The translations under genes and the position numbers were made by a program. DNA of 64,000 nt from Aeromonas tecta (lineage in GTDB: Bacteria > Pseudomonadota > Gammaproteobacteria > Enterobacterales > Aeromonadaceae): assembly GCF_000820185.1 (NCBI RefSeq), contig NZ_CDCA01000025.1, positions 310,001 through 374,000 of the forward strand. The letters run 5' to 3'. Position 1 is the stretch's first letter, and each line of letters opens with the position of its first letter. Of this stretch, positions 53,044-62,152 are shown piece after piece. The notes beneath the pieces are model-generated. The model saw nothing but the letters and a program-made list of their open reading frames with translations, did no database searches and was not told where the DNA came from.

Positions 53044-55208
53044 ACCGTCAGCGCCTGCTGTTACTGCTACTAATCCTCGGCTTGATCGCTACTTTCTTCG
53101 CCCTGGATCTCGGCCGCTACCTCAGCCTCGCCGAGTTGCAGGCGCGTCAGGTGCAGCTTTCAGCCTGGGTACAGGCGCACTTCCTCGAAGCCGCCTTACT
53201 GTACTTGCTTATCTATGTCGCGAGCACCGCCCTCTCCCTGCCTGGCGCCAGCCTGCTAACCCTGGCCGGCAGCGCCGTGTTCGGCATCGGTTGGGGGTTA
53301 TTGCTGGTCTCCTTTGCCAGCACCCTCGGCGCGACGCTCGCAATGCTCAGCGCCCGTTTCTTGCTGCGTGACTGGGTCAAGGCGCGTTTTGGCGACAAAC
53401 TGGCCCAGTTCGAACAGGGCATGGCGAAAGATGGTGCCTTCTACCTGCTGAGCCTGCGCCTCATCCCGCTCTTCCCCTTCTTTCTGGTCAACCTGCTGAT
53501 GGGGCTCACCCCCATCAGCATCAGCACCTACTTCTGGGTGAGCCAGCTTGGCATGCTGCCCGGCACCTTCGTCTATGTGCTGGCAGGCAGCGAGCTGGCC
53601 ACACTCACCAGCACCGGCAATATTCTCTCCCCCGGCCTCATCCTGGCGCTGACCCTGCTGGGGCTGATGCCCTTGATAATGAAAAAAGTGATGACGCAAT
53701 TGGCCCTGCGCCGCCTGCATGCCCCTTATCAAAAACCCGCCCGCTTTGACTACAACCTGCTGGTGATTGGCGCTGGCGCCGGCGGTCTGGTGACCAGCTA
53801 TATCGCCGCGGCCGTCAAGGCCAGGGTCGCCTTGATCGAGCAGCACAAGATGGGCGGGGATTGCCTCAATACCGGCTGCGTCCCCTCCAAGGCGCTGATC
53901 CGCTCCGCCCGCTTCGCCGCGCAGCAGCGCCGCGCCGCCGAATTCGGCTTCAGCCCCAGCCAGTCCCGCACCGACTTTGCCGCCGTGATGGCGCGGGTGG
54001 CCGAGGTGATCAAGCAGGTTGAACCCCACGACAGCATCGAGCGCTACCAGGCGCTGGGAGTGGAGTGCATCCAGGGGCAGGCCCACGTGATCTCCCCCTG
54101 GGAAGTAGAGGTCAACGGCCTGCGCCTCACCAGCCGCCACATCGTCATCGCCACCGGCGCCCGTCCGCGCGTGCCTAACTTACCGGGATTGGCGGATGTT
54201 CCCTACCTCACCTCGGACAACCTCTGGCGTGAACTCAGAGAGGCGCCGCGCCACTTGCTGGTGCTGGGGGGCGGCCCCATCGGTTGTGAGCTGGCCCAAA
54301 GCCTGGCGCTGCTCGGCATTCCGGTCACCCTGGTGGAGCTGGCCGATCAGCTGCTGCCAAGGGAGGATCCCGAGGTCGCGGCCTTGCTGCGCCAGCAGAT
54401 GGAGGCCGATGGGGTGCGGGTGCTCACCGGATGGCGAGCCGAACGGGTCCACTCACTACCTCAGACAGACGATGGACAAGCCGGGCCCTTACCCATTCGC
54501 TTGCACCTGCGTCGCGATAACGAGAGCCTGGAGCTGGCAGGGGATCAACTGCTGCTGGCGCTGGGCCGGGTCGCCAACGTGCAGGGCTTCGGGCTGGAAG
54601 CCTTGGCGCTGCCCCTCTCGCCAGATGGCACCCTGGCCGTGGATGAGTACCTCGCCACCCCCTACCCCAGCCTATTGGCGGTGGGCGATGTGGCGGGCCC
54701 CTATCAGTTCACCCACGCGGCGGCCCATCAGGGCTGGTATGCGGCGGTCAATGCCCTGCTGAGCCCCTTCAAGCGTTTTCGGGCCGACTACCGGGTGATC
54801 CCCGCCGCCACCTACACCAGCCCGGAAGTCGCCCGGGTGGGATTGAACCAGCGCGAGGCCCGTATCCGGGGGATCCCCTTCGAGCGAACCCGCTTTGATA
54901 TGGCCGAGCTCGACAGAGCCATCACCGATGGCGAGCGAGAGGGGTTTGTCGAGGTGCTGACGGTGCCCGGCAAGGACAGGATCCTCGGCGCCACCATAGT
55001 GGGGCCTCATGCTGGCGAGCGGCTCGCCGAATTCGTGCTGGCCATGCGCCACGGGCTCGGGCTTCGCAAGATCCTCGCCACCGTCCACGCCTACCCCACC
55101 CTGATGGAGGGAAACAAATACCTGGCGGGTGAATGGCAGCGGGCCCATCAGCCGACCCGCCTGCTGCCCTGGCTGGCTCGTTTTCATCGCTGGCGCCGCG
55201 GCGCCTGA
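53040..55208 (+). CDS. Fusion of VTT/TVP38 membrane domain and FAD disulfide oxidoreductase
   Basis: 722 residues. The N-terminal 230 residues are a TVP38/DedA-type (VTT) membrane domain with several spans and GSAVFGIGWG, LRLIPLFPFFLVN. From about residue 238 a complete class I pyridine nucleotide-disulfide oxidoreductase follows: FAD motif VIGAGAGGLVTSYIAA, redox disulfide GGDCLNTGCVPSK, NAD motif VLGGGPIGCELA, YTSPEVARVG and the dimerisation domain ending in HAYPTLMEG. The His-x4-Glu-like active site region is present. It resembles mercuric reductase-like enzymes fused to a membrane domain. Probably reduces a quinone or small disulfide at the membrane; the substrate is unknown. Confidence 0.88.
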   Translation: MNRQRLLLLLLILGLIATFFALDLGRYLSLAELQARQVQLSAWVQAHFLEAALLYLLIYVASTALSLPGASLLTLAGSAVFGIGWGLLLVSFASTLGATLAMLSARFLLRDWVKARFGDKLAQFEQGMAKDGAFYLLSLRLIPLFPFFLVNLLMGLTPISISTYFWVSQLGMLPGTFVYVLAGSELATLTSTGNILSPGLILALTLLGLMPLIMKKVMTQLALRRLHAPYQKPARFDYNLLVIGAGAGGLVTSYIAAAVKARVALIEQHKMGGDCLNTGCVPSKALIRSARFAAQQRRAAEFGFSPSQSRTDFAAVMARVAEVIKQVEPHDSIERYQALGVECIQGQAHVISPWEVEVNGLRLTSRHIVIATGARPRVPNLPGLADVPYLTSDNLWRELREAPRHLLVLGGGPIGCELAQSLALLGIPVTLVELADQLLPREDPEVAALLRQQMEADGVRVLTGWRAERVHSLPQTDDGQAGPLPIRLHLRRDNESLELAGDQLLLALGRVANVQGFGLEALALPLSPDGTLAVDEYLATPYPSLLAVGDVAGPYQFTHAAAHQGWYAAVNALLSPFKRFRADYRVIPAATYTSPEVARVGLNQREARIRGIPFERTRFDMAELDRAITDGEREGFVEVLTVPGKDRILGATIVGPHAGERLAEFVLAMRHGLGLRKILATVHAYPTLMEGNKYLAGEWQRAHQPTRLLPWLARFHRWRRGA

Positions 55209-55230
55209 CCCTTTGCATAAGGTCCTCACC

Positions 55231-56406
55231 ATGTTCAAGACCCGGCTTCGCGCCCTGCTCCACTCGCTCTGCACCGCTCTCCTTCCCCTGTTGATGGCGG
55301 CCCAACTGGACGCCAGCGAGGCGCCATGGCAGCAGACCCTGAGCGAGGCCCGCGGCCAGACCGTCTATTTCAACGCCTGGGGTGGCAGCCCGGAGATCAA
55401 CGCCTATCTGCAGTGGGCGGCAGAGGAGCTCAAGCACCAATACGGGGTCAAGCTGGTGCAGGTGAAGGTGGATGACATCGCCCTGAGTGTCAGCCAACTG
55501 CTGGCCAACCGGCGGGCAGGCAAGCTCGACGGTGGCCCCATCGATCTGCTCTGGGTCAATGGCGAGAACTTCAAGGCGCTTAAAGACAAGCAGCTGCTGG
55601 GGGCCCCGTTCACCCAGGATCTGCCCAACATGGCCCTGGTGGATCAGCGCCTGCCGGTGACCGAAGATTTCACCGTGCCGGTGGAGGGGCTGGAGGCGCC
55701 CTGGGGCATAGGTCAGCTCAATTTCATGGTCAATGAGGATGAGGCGAGCAACCCGCCCCGCTCCGCAGAGGCGCTGCTCGCCTGGGCCAAGGCGCATCCA
55801 GGCCGTTTTACCTACCCAAAGCCGCCGCAGTTCCATGGCTCCAGCTTTCTGAAACAGATCCTGCTGGAGTTGACGCCAAATCCCGCTCCGCTCTATCGGG
55901 AGGCGACCGATGCCGAGTTCAGCCGCCTGAGCGCGCCGCTCTGGGCCTGGCTCGACCAGCTCCACCCCCTGCTCTGGCGCAAGGGGAAACTGTTCCCCAC
56001 CAGCGCCGCCGAGACCAAACAGCTGCTCGATGACGGCGAGCTGGCCATCGCCATCAGCTTCAACCCGCAGGAGGCCCAGAGCTCGGTACAAAACGGCACC
56101 CTGCCGCCCACCGTCAAGGCCGTGGCCATGGCCAAGGGGGCGCTGACCAACAGTCACTTCCTCGCCATCCCCTTCAACGCCAATGCCAGGGCCGGCGCCT
56201 TGGTGGTGGCAAACTTCCTGCTCAGCCCCGCCGCCCAGGCGCGCAAGGCCGATCCCGCGCTCTGGGGGGATCCCAGCGTGCTGAGCCCCGACAGTCTGCC
56301 AAAAGGCACTGCCCCAGCCCTGCGCTTCAAGGCCGTGGCCGAGCCCCATCCCAGCTGGCAGCTGCGGCTGGAAGCGGCCTGGGCCGAGCGCTACGGCCGC
56401 GGATGA
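55231..56406 (+). CDS. ynjB: ABC transporter substrate-binding protein YnjB
   Basis: 391 residues from ATG 55231 (AAGG upstream). A Sec signal peptide (LLHSLCTALLPLLMAAQLDA) precedes a type II binding-protein fold. VYFNAWGGSPEINAYLQWAA and IDLLWVNGENFKAL match E. coli YnjB. Probably binds a small anion or thiamine-like ligand; the substrate of YnjBCD is not established to my knowledge. Its stop overlaps ynjC by four bases. Confidence 0.9.
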   Translation: MFKTRLRALLHSLCTALLPLLMAAQLDASEAPWQQTLSEARGQTVYFNAWGGSPEINAYLQWAAEELKHQYGVKLVQVKVDDIALSVSQLLANRRAGKLDGGPIDLLWVNGENFKALKDKQLLGAPFTQDLPNMALVDQRLPVTEDFTVPVEGLEAPWGIGQLNFMVNEDEASNPPRSAEALLAWAKAHPGRFTYPKPPQFHGSSFLKQILLELTPNPAPLYREATDAEFSRLSAPLWAWLDQLHPLLWRKGKLFPTSAAETKQLLDDGELAIAISFNPQEAQSSVQNGTLPPTVKAVAMAKGALTNSHFLAIPFNANARAGALVVANFLLSPAAQARKADPALWGDPSVLSPDSLPKGTAPALRFKAVAEPHPSWQLRLEAAWAERYGRG

Positions 56407-58088
56407 CGAGCAGGCGCTGGGGACGCCCCCTCTTCCTTCTGCTGTGCGGCCTGCTGCTGATCGCGCCGCTCGGCGGCGGCCTGCTGCTCTTGCTGGATGA
56501 GGGGGCAACCCGCACCAACATCAGCCTGCTGCTGGCCCAGCCGAGGCTCTGGCACTCCGTTGGTCTGAGCCTCTGGGTAGCAAGCGCCTCCACCCTCGGC
56601 GCCCTGCTCTTTACCGCCCTGCTGCTCGCCCACGGCGAGGGCAGCCGCTGGATGGGCGCCTTGTGCCGTCTGCTCTCCCCCCTGCTAGCCCTGCCCCACG
56701 TGGCCTTTGCCATCGGTTTTGCCTTCCTGCTCGCCCCCTCCGGCTGGCTGCTGCGACTGCTCTCCCCCGGCCTCACCGGGTTCGAGCTGCCGCCCGACTG
56801 GCAGACCATGAAAGACCCTTTCGGGCTCGGGCTGATACTGGCGCTGATCTTGAAAGAGACCCCCTTCCTGCTGCTGATGGCGCTGGCGGCCCTCGACCCC
56901 GCCAGGGTGAGCCGCCAGCAGTGGCTGGGGCACACCATGGGGTTCAGTGCACCGCAGATCTGGTGGCGCCTGCTGCTGCCCGCGCTCTGGCCCACCTTGC
57001 GCCTGCCGCTCTATGCGGTGGTGGCCTACGGCCTGGGGGTTGTGGATCTCGCCCTGCTATTGGGACCCGATGCCCCACCCCCGCTGGCGGTGCGACTCTG
57101 GCTCTGGTATCAGGACCCGGATCTGCACTGGCGGGGTGCCAGTGCCAGCGGCGCCCTGTTGCTGCTGGCAGGCAACCTGCTGCTGGTAGCCGCGCTGCGG
57201 CTGTTCGAATGGGGCCATATCCGCCTTGGCAAACCCCATTGGCTCGATGGGCGCCGCGCCGCCCCCTCGCGGCTGGCAGGGCGCCTGACCAGCATTGGCA
57301 TCGCCATCTTGCTCATCATCAACGCGCTGGTACTTGCATCCTTGCTGCTCTGGTCGCTGACCCGGCGCTGGTCCTTCCCGGATCTGTTGCCGAGCCAGTG
57401 GAGTGGCCAGCATTGGCGGGATCTGCTGCCCAGCCTTGGCCCTTTGCTCGGCCAGAGCCTGCTGCTCGCGCTCGCCAGCGCCGCCCTCTCGCTGCTGCTG
57501 GTAGTGATCTACCTGGAGACGCAGCACGAGCGTCATGCCAAGCGCCACAGCTGGCCGCACTGGCTCATCTGCCTGCCGCTGCTGCTGCCTCAGGCCAGCC
57601 TGCTGTTCGGGTTGCGGCTGCAGATAGATTGGCTGGGGCGCGGCTGGCTCGGGGATGGCATCGGCTGGGGCTGGGTGCTGTGGAGCCAGCTGTTGTTCGT
57701 GGCGCCTTATGTCTACCTCTGCCTGCACGGCCCCTATCACCAGTTCGATGGCCGCCTGGTGCAGGCGGCGCAACTGCTCGGTGCCAGCCCCTGGCGAGCC
57801 TGGTGGCGAGTGAAGGCCCCCCTGCTGGCACGCCCGCTGCTGTTCGCCTTCGGGGTCGGTGCGGCGGTGAGCCTGGCCCAATACCTACCCACCCTGTTGT
57901 TTGGGGCCGGGCGAGTGGTCACCATCACCACGGAGGCGGTCGCCATCGGCAGCGGCCTCAACCGGCGGCTGGCGAGCCTCTACGGCCTGCTGCAACTGTT
58001 GTTGCCGCTAATTATTTACGCCATGGTGCTCTGGCTGCCGACCCGACTCAATCCCGCATTGCTTGACTCCGGACTAAGGGGGAAATGA
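56403..58088 (+). CDS. ynjC: ABC transporter permease YnjC
   Basis: 561 residues, a double-length permease with two BPD-transport halves (about 12 spans) and EAA-like loops (GHTMGFSAPQIWWRLLLPAL; AAQLLGASPWRAWWRVKAPL). Typical of permeases in which both halves are fused, as in ThiP and FbpB. It pairs with YnjB and YnjD. It overlaps the leader ORF at 58085 as ATGA. Confidence 0.92.
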   Translation: MTSRRWGRPLFLLLCGLLLIAPLGGGLLLLLDEGATRTNISLLLAQPRLWHSVGLSLWVASASTLGALLFTALLLAHGEGSRWMGALCRLLSPLLALPHVAFAIGFAFLLAPSGWLLRLLSPGLTGFELPPDWQTMKDPFGLGLILALILKETPFLLLMALAALDPARVSRQQWLGHTMGFSAPQIWWRLLLPALWPTLRLPLYAVVAYGLGVVDLALLLGPDAPPPLAVRLWLWYQDPDLHWRGASASGALLLLAGNLLLVAALRLFEWGHIRLGKPHWLDGRRAAPSRLAGRLTSIGIAILLIINALVLASLLLWSLTRRWSFPDLLPSQWSGQHWRDLLPSLGPLLGQSLLLALASAALSLLLVVIYLETQHERHAKRHSWPHWLICLPLLLPQASLLFGLRLQIDWLGRGWLGDGIGWGWVLWSQLLFVAPYVYLCLHGPYHQFDGRLVQAAQLLGASPWRAWWRVKAPLLARPLLFAFGVGAAVSLAQYLPTLLFGAGRVVTITTEAVAIGSGLNRRLASLYGLLQLLLPLIIYAMVLWLPTRLNPALLDSGLRGK

Positions 58089-58159
58089 TGTTACTGACGA
58101 GCCCAGCCCTGCACCTCTGGTTAGCGGTCCGATCCCATCGCGCACCGAGGCAGACATGA
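58085..58159 (+). CDS. 24-codon leader ORF resembling the ynjD start
   Basis: ATG 58085 has a strong AGGGGG site and overlaps the ynjC stop. It encodes MMLLTSPALHLW..., similar to the ynjD start MMLLTTPLTLHLE, and ends TGA at 58157-58159, overlapping the ynjD ATG (58156). Thus ynjC, the leader and ynjD form a chain of coupled starts. The nucleotide similarity is moderate, so the duplication would be old or the likeness partly by chance. Confidence 0.45.
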   Translation: MMLLTSPALHLWLAVRSHRAPRQT

Positions 58160-58827
58160 TGCTGTTGACCACTCCCCTTACCCTGCATCTGGAAGGGCGC
58201 CCCCTGCTGCGGTTGCCCGCTCTCGCGGTGGCCCCCGGCGAGGTGCTGACTCTGATGGGGCCAAGCGGCTGCGGCAAGAGCTCCTTGCTGGCGGCGCTGG
58301 CTGGCGTACTGCCCGGCTCTCTGACGGGGATAGGCCCCTTTCGGCTGGAAGGCGACCTCTGGCTGGGTGAGCGCTTGCTCACCCCCCTTCCCCCCCAGCA
58401 GCGGCGCATCGGCATGCTGTTTCAAGATGATCTGCTGTTTGCCCACCTGACGGTGGTGGAAAATCTGCTGTTCGGCATGCCCGCCCATCTCAAGGGGCTG
58501 AGCGTGCGGCGCGCACGCGCCCTCGAAGCATTGGCCCAGGTGGCGCTGAGCGATCAGGCCGACAAGCTGCCAGGCCAGCTCTCCGGTGGTCAGAAGGCCC
58601 GTGTCAGCCTGCTGCGATCCTTGCTGGCAGAGCCCGAGGCACTGCTGCTGGACGAGCCCTTCTCCCGGCTCGACAAGCCGCTGCGAGCCGCCTTTCGTAC
58701 CCTGGTATTCGAGCAGTTAAGGGAGCTGCATATCCCGGCCATCCTGGTCACCCATGACGAGGATGATGCACCGGGCACCATTCTTGACCTTATGCCCCCC
58801 GCTTCCACCACATACGAGGAGACCTGA
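58156..58827 (+). CDS. ynjD: ABC transporter ATP-binding protein YnjD
   Basis: 223 residues. Walker A GPSGCGKSS, Q-loop FQDDLLF, signature LSGGQKARVSLLRSLL, Walker B LLLDEPFSRLD and H-loop VTHDEDD are all intact. It energises the YnjB/YnjC importer. Its start is chosen at 58156; the better ribosome site belongs to the leader ORF just upstream. The next gene begins three bases after its stop. Confidence 0.92.
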   Translation: MMLLTTPLTLHLEGRPLLRLPALAVAPGEVLTLMGPSGCGKSSLLAALAGVLPGSLTGIGPFRLEGDLWLGERLLTPLPPQQRRIGMLFQDDLLFAHLTVVENLLFGMPAHLKGLSVRRARALEALAQVALSDQADKLPGQLSGGQKARVSLLRSLLAEPEALLLDEPFSRLDKPLRAAFRTLVFEQLRELHIPAILVTHDEDDAPGTILDLMPPASTTYEET

Positions 58828-58829
58828 CC

Positions 58830-59435
58830 TTGTTTGACAGCCACCTTATTCCCCTCATTCGTCGCGCCCTGTCGCTGCTGGCTACGCCCCTGTGCCGAGC
58901 CGGCATCAGCGCCAACCAGATAAGCCTCGCCGGCTTTGTCATCGGCATGCTGGCCCTGCCGCTGCTGGCGTTGGGGCTCCACGGCTGGGCGCTGATTGCC
59001 ATCCTGTTTAATCGGCTGCTGGATGGACTGGATGGTGCCGTGGCGCGCCAAAACGGGATCACCGACTGCGGCGGCTTTCTCGACATCACGCTGGATTTCA
59101 TCTTTTACGCCGCCGTGGTGCTGGGCTTTGCCCTGAGTGCTCCCGCCAATGCCCTGCCCGCCGCCACCCTGCTGTTCGCCTTCATGGGCACGGGCTCGAG
59201 CTTCCTGGCCTTTGCCATCATGGCCAGCAAGCGCGGCATCGAGAACCCCGTCTACCACCACAAGTCGCTCTACTACCTCGGTGGCCTGACCGAGGGCAGC
59301 GAGACCATCGCCCTGTTCGTGCTGATGTGCCTGTGGCCCGCGGCCTTCGCGCCACTGGCCTACGGCTTTGCCCTGCTCTGCCTCATCACCACCCTGACCC
59401 GGCTCTGGAGCGGTTATCACACCCTGCGCGACTAG
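58830..59435 (+). CDS. ynjF: YnjF-like CDP-alcohol phosphatidyltransferase family protein
   Basis: 201 residues starting at TTG 58830 after GAGGAG. The CDP-alcohol phosphotransferase signature D-G-x2-A-R-x8-G-x3-D-x3-D is complete in LDGLDGAVARQNG...GGFLDITLD. Six spans. The family transfers a phosphoalcohol to a lipid; the substrate of YnjF is not known. The ynjBCD-F order is as in E. coli, where ynjE lies between; ynjE is missing here. Confidence 0.88.
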   Translation: MFDSHLIPLIRRALSLLATPLCRAGISANQISLAGFVIGMLALPLLALGLHGWALIAILFNRLLDGLDGAVARQNGITDCGGFLDITLDFIFYAAVVLGFALSAPANALPAATLLFAFMGTGSSFLAFAIMASKRGIENPVYHHKSLYYLGGLTEGSETIALFVLMCLWPAAFAPLAYGFALLCLITTLTRLWSGYHTLRD

Positions 59436-59530
59436 ATGCGTCTGGGTACATCTGCTCATACGGAGCACTTGCGAATGGACGCCAATGTTTTACCATGACC
59501 TCACTTAGCTTCACTCCTCCGAGAATCCCT

Positions 59531-60622
59531 ATGCGTCGCCTTGTCTGCCTTCTCACCCTCTCTGCCTTGCCGCTGATCCAGAGCTGCAGCAGCACCCCGG
59601 CCCCCGCGGCTGTGGTCAAACCGCAGCCCAACAGCGCCTTTATCAATCAGACACCGCCGAATAAACCAGTTTATAGTCAAGGGGTTAGCAAGGGAGACTT
59701 CGCCAATCGCCCGAATGTGGACCAGTTCGTGCAACGCATGGTGCAAAAGCACGGTTTTGACAGTGCACAGCTGCATCAGGTGCTGGCACAGGCCCAGCGC
59801 TACGACTGGATCATCAAGCTGATGGATGCCCAGGCCCCCACCACCACGCCGCCGACCGGCCCGACCGGTGCCTGGAACCGCTATCGCGCCAAGTTCATCA
59901 CCCCGGACAACGTGCAAAACGGCGTCAACTTCTGGCGTGAATACGAGAGCGAGCTGAACCGGGCGCAGCAGATCTACGGGGTACCACCGGAGATCATCGT
60001 CGGCATCATAGGGGTGGAGACCCGCTGGGGCCGAGTGATGGGCAAGACCCGCATCCTGGATGCGCTGGCGACCCTGGCCTTCGACTATCCGCGCCGGGCC
60101 ACGTTCTTCACCGGCGAGCTGGAAGCCTTCCTGGTGATGACCCGGGATGAGGGGATGGATCCCGCGCAGCCGCAAGGCTCCTACGCTGGCGCCATGGGCT
60201 ACGGCCAGTTCATGCCGTCGAGTTTCCAGAGCTACGCGGTCGACTTCGATGGCAACGGCCACACCAACCTCTGGGATCCGGTGGATGCCATCGGCAGCGT
60301 GGCAAACTACTTCAAGGCCCATGGCTGGGAGAAGGGACAACCGGTAGCGGTGCGCGGTCAGGGCCAGCTGCCCGGCTATGAGCACGGCTTCCAGACCCGC
60401 TACCCGGTCGCCACCCTGCGCGGCGCCGGCCTCGCCCCCATCGCCTCCCTTGGCAATCACAAGGAGGCGAGCCTGCTGCGTCTGGACGTCGGCACCGGCT
60501 ATCAATACTGGTACGGCCTGCCGAACTTCTACGCCATCACCCGCTACAACCACAGCACCCACTACGCCATGGCAGTGTGGCAGTTGGGTCTGGCGGTAAA
60601 GGATGCCAAAGGCAGTTATTAA
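59531..60622 (+). CDS. mltB: Lytic murein transglycosylase B
   Basis: 363 residues from ATG 59531, which gives a lipoprotein signal with lipobox LIQSC; an earlier in-frame ATG at 59495 has no good ribosome site. The SLT_2 domain has catalytic Glu in IIGVETRWGRVMG, FDYPRRATFFTGELEAFL, AGAMGYGQFMPSSF and DFDGNGHTNLWD. Outer-membrane anchored; trims peptidoglycan. A clear terminator follows. Confidence 0.95.
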   Translation: MRRLVCLLTLSALPLIQSCSSTPAPAAVVKPQPNSAFINQTPPNKPVYSQGVSKGDFANRPNVDQFVQRMVQKHGFDSAQLHQVLAQAQRYDWIIKLMDAQAPTTTPPTGPTGAWNRYRAKFITPDNVQNGVNFWREYESELNRAQQIYGVPPEIIVGIIGVETRWGRVMGKTRILDALATLAFDYPRRATFFTGELEAFLVMTRDEGMDPAQPQGSYAGAMGYGQFMPSSFQSYAVDFDGNGHTNLWDPVDAIGSVANYFKAHGWEKGQPVAVRGQGQLPGYEHGFQTRYPVATLRGAGLAPIASLGNHKEASLLRLDVGTGYQYWYGLPNFYAITRYNHSTHYAMAVWQLGLAVKDAKGSY

Positions 60623-60637
60623 TCCTGCTGCAGGATG

Positions 60638-60664
60638 AAAAAACGGGCCCTCTGGCCCGTTTTT
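60638..60664. terminator. Terminator between mltB and marR-type gene
   Basis: The stem AAAAACGGGCC/GGCCCGTTTTT lies between convergent genes and is bidirectional. Confidence 0.9.
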
Positions 60665-60665
60665 G

Positions 60666-61151
60666 CTATTCGTTTTCCAGTAGCCAGCGTTTGAGCAAGG
60701 CAGCCAGCTGCGCCTGCTCGGCCTCGGTCAGGGGGGCCAGCAGGCGACGCTCGTTCGCCACATGTCGCTCCACCGCCCTGTCGATCAGCTCCCGCCCAGC
60801 CGCCGTCAGGCTGACCAAGAGACTGCGCCTGTCAGTCGGGGCGGCCTGGCGCTCGATCAGACCGCGCTCCGCTAACTTGTCGAGCCGGGCCGTCATGGCC
60901 CCCGAGGTCAGCATGGCGGACTGGTAGAGCTGGGTCGGGGTCAGCGGCCCGGCGGCCCGGCGCAGGGTCGCCAGAATATCGAAGTCCGAGCCCAGCAGGC
61001 CACACTCTTTCAGCTCTTCGTTCACCTCACGGCCGGCGATCGCCGCCATCCTGGCCACCCGTCCCACCACCCCCATGGGCGAGCAGTCGAGATCCGGTCG
61101 TTGCTGGGCCCACTGCGCCAGCAGCAGGTCTACATGATCACACTCCATCAT
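60666..61151 (-). CDS. MarR-family transcriptional regulator
   Basis: 161 residues. Winged helix with LTPTQLYQSAMLTSGAMTARLDKL and the wing RQAAPTDRRSLLVSLT. Divergent from the EamA transporter; two palindromes in the shared intergenic region are likely its operators, so it should repress both genes until an effector binds. Two adjacent ATGs are possible starts. Confidence 0.9.
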   Translation of the reverse strand: MMECDHVDLLLAQWAQQRPDLDCSPMGVVGRVARMAAIAGREVNEELKECGLLGSDFDILATLRRAAGPLTPTQLYQSAMLTSGAMTARLDKLAERGLIERQAAPTDRRSLLVSLTAAGRELIDRAVERHVANERRLLAPLTEAEQAQLAALLKRWLLENE

Positions 61152-61159
61152 GGCTCCAC

Positions 61160-61225
61160 TATCTTTTCGTAAAGATACTTGATAATAAACTAACTCGCGA
61201 CTAATGTATCTTTACTTAAAGATAC
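61160..61225. promoter_or_regulatory. Paired MarR operators
   Basis: Two related dyads: TATCTTTTCGTAAAGATA (61160-61177) and GTATCTTTACTTAAAGATAC (61206-61225), 46 bases apart. They share the half-site TATCTTT/AAAGATA and flank the divergent promoters. Confidence 0.75.
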
Positions 61226-61242
61226 TTATTCATGAGATAGCC

Positions 61243-62124
61243 ATGCCACTGTTGATCGCCCTGCTCGCCCCCCTGCTGTGGGGCAGTACCTATGCGCTGG
61301 TCAGCCTCTACCTGACCGACTACTCCCCCTACTGGGTGGCGGTGTGGCGAGCGCTCCCCGCTGGCGTGCTGTTGCTGTTGCTGCATCCGCGCTGGCCGCC
61401 CTTGACCTGGAGTCGGCAATTCCTGCTGGCGTTTTGCAACATCACCGCCTTCTTCGCCCTGCTGTTCGTGGCGGCCTTTCGCCTGCCGGGCGCCGTGGCG
61501 GGTACCCTCGGCGCCACCCTGCCGCTCATCCTGATGGCGCTGGCCTGGCTGCAAGATGGCAAGAGGCCGACCCTCAAATGGCTGCTGCTGGGCCTGATGG
61601 GGCTCGCCGGCGTATTGCTGCTGCTCAACCCGTCCGCCAACCTGGATCCTGTCGGTGTCGCCTGCGCCCTGCTCGCCACCGTGCTCATCGGCCAATCCAG
61701 TCGCTGGATGCAGCGCTGGCCGGTGAGCGATCTGCTGGCGCTGACCGCCTGGCAGCTGCTGCTCGGCGGCCTGATGCTGATCCCGCTGGCCTGGTGGCTG
61801 GCAGGGCCCATGCCGATGCCACAGCTGGCGAGTGCTCCCGCCTTTGGCTGGCTCATCTTGCTCAATACGGCGCTGGCCTACTGGGCCTGGCTGTGGGGCC
61901 TCAAGCGCCACGGCCCAGAGGTGATGGGCATGCTGGCCCTCACCAATCCCATGGTGGCGGTGTCGCTCGGGGTACTGATGGTGGGTGAGACCCTGGACGG
62001 CCGCCAGTGGCTCGGCATCGGGGTGATCCTGCTCTCCCTGTTCCTGATGAAGCTGCCGGGCCGCGCCTTCTTCAAACGCTGGCAGACTCGCAAGGCCGCC
62101 ACCGAGAGGGTCGACAACGGTTAA
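61243..62124 (+). CDS. EamA/DMT-superfamily transporter
   Basis: 293 residues from ATG 61243, chosen because the longer frame would start inside the second operator. Ten hydrophobic spans in two EamA repeats; LLWGSTYALVSLYL and the second-half LALTNPMVAVSLGVLMVGETL are typical. Probably exports a small metabolite or drug under control of the adjacent MarR protein. Confidence 0.88.
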   Translation: MPLLIALLAPLLWGSTYALVSLYLTDYSPYWVAVWRALPAGVLLLLLHPRWPPLTWSRQFLLAFCNITAFFALLFVAAFRLPGAVAGTLGATLPLILMALAWLQDGKRPTLKWLLLGLMGLAGVLLLLNPSANLDPVGVACALLATVLIGQSSRWMQRWPVSDLLALTAWQLLLGGLMLIPLAWWLAGPMPMPQLASAPAFGWLILLNTALAYWAWLWGLKRHGPEVMGMLALTNPMVAVSLGVLMVGETLDGRQWLGIGVILLSLFLMKLPGRAFFKRWQTRKAATERVDNG

Positions 62125-62152
62125 CTCGGATCTGCGTAAAAAACGACATAAA

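Noticed and set aside
54922-56508. 528-codon minus-strand frame across the oxidoreductase and ynjB
   Set aside because: It spans two real genes in the opposite direction and is low-complexity in composition.
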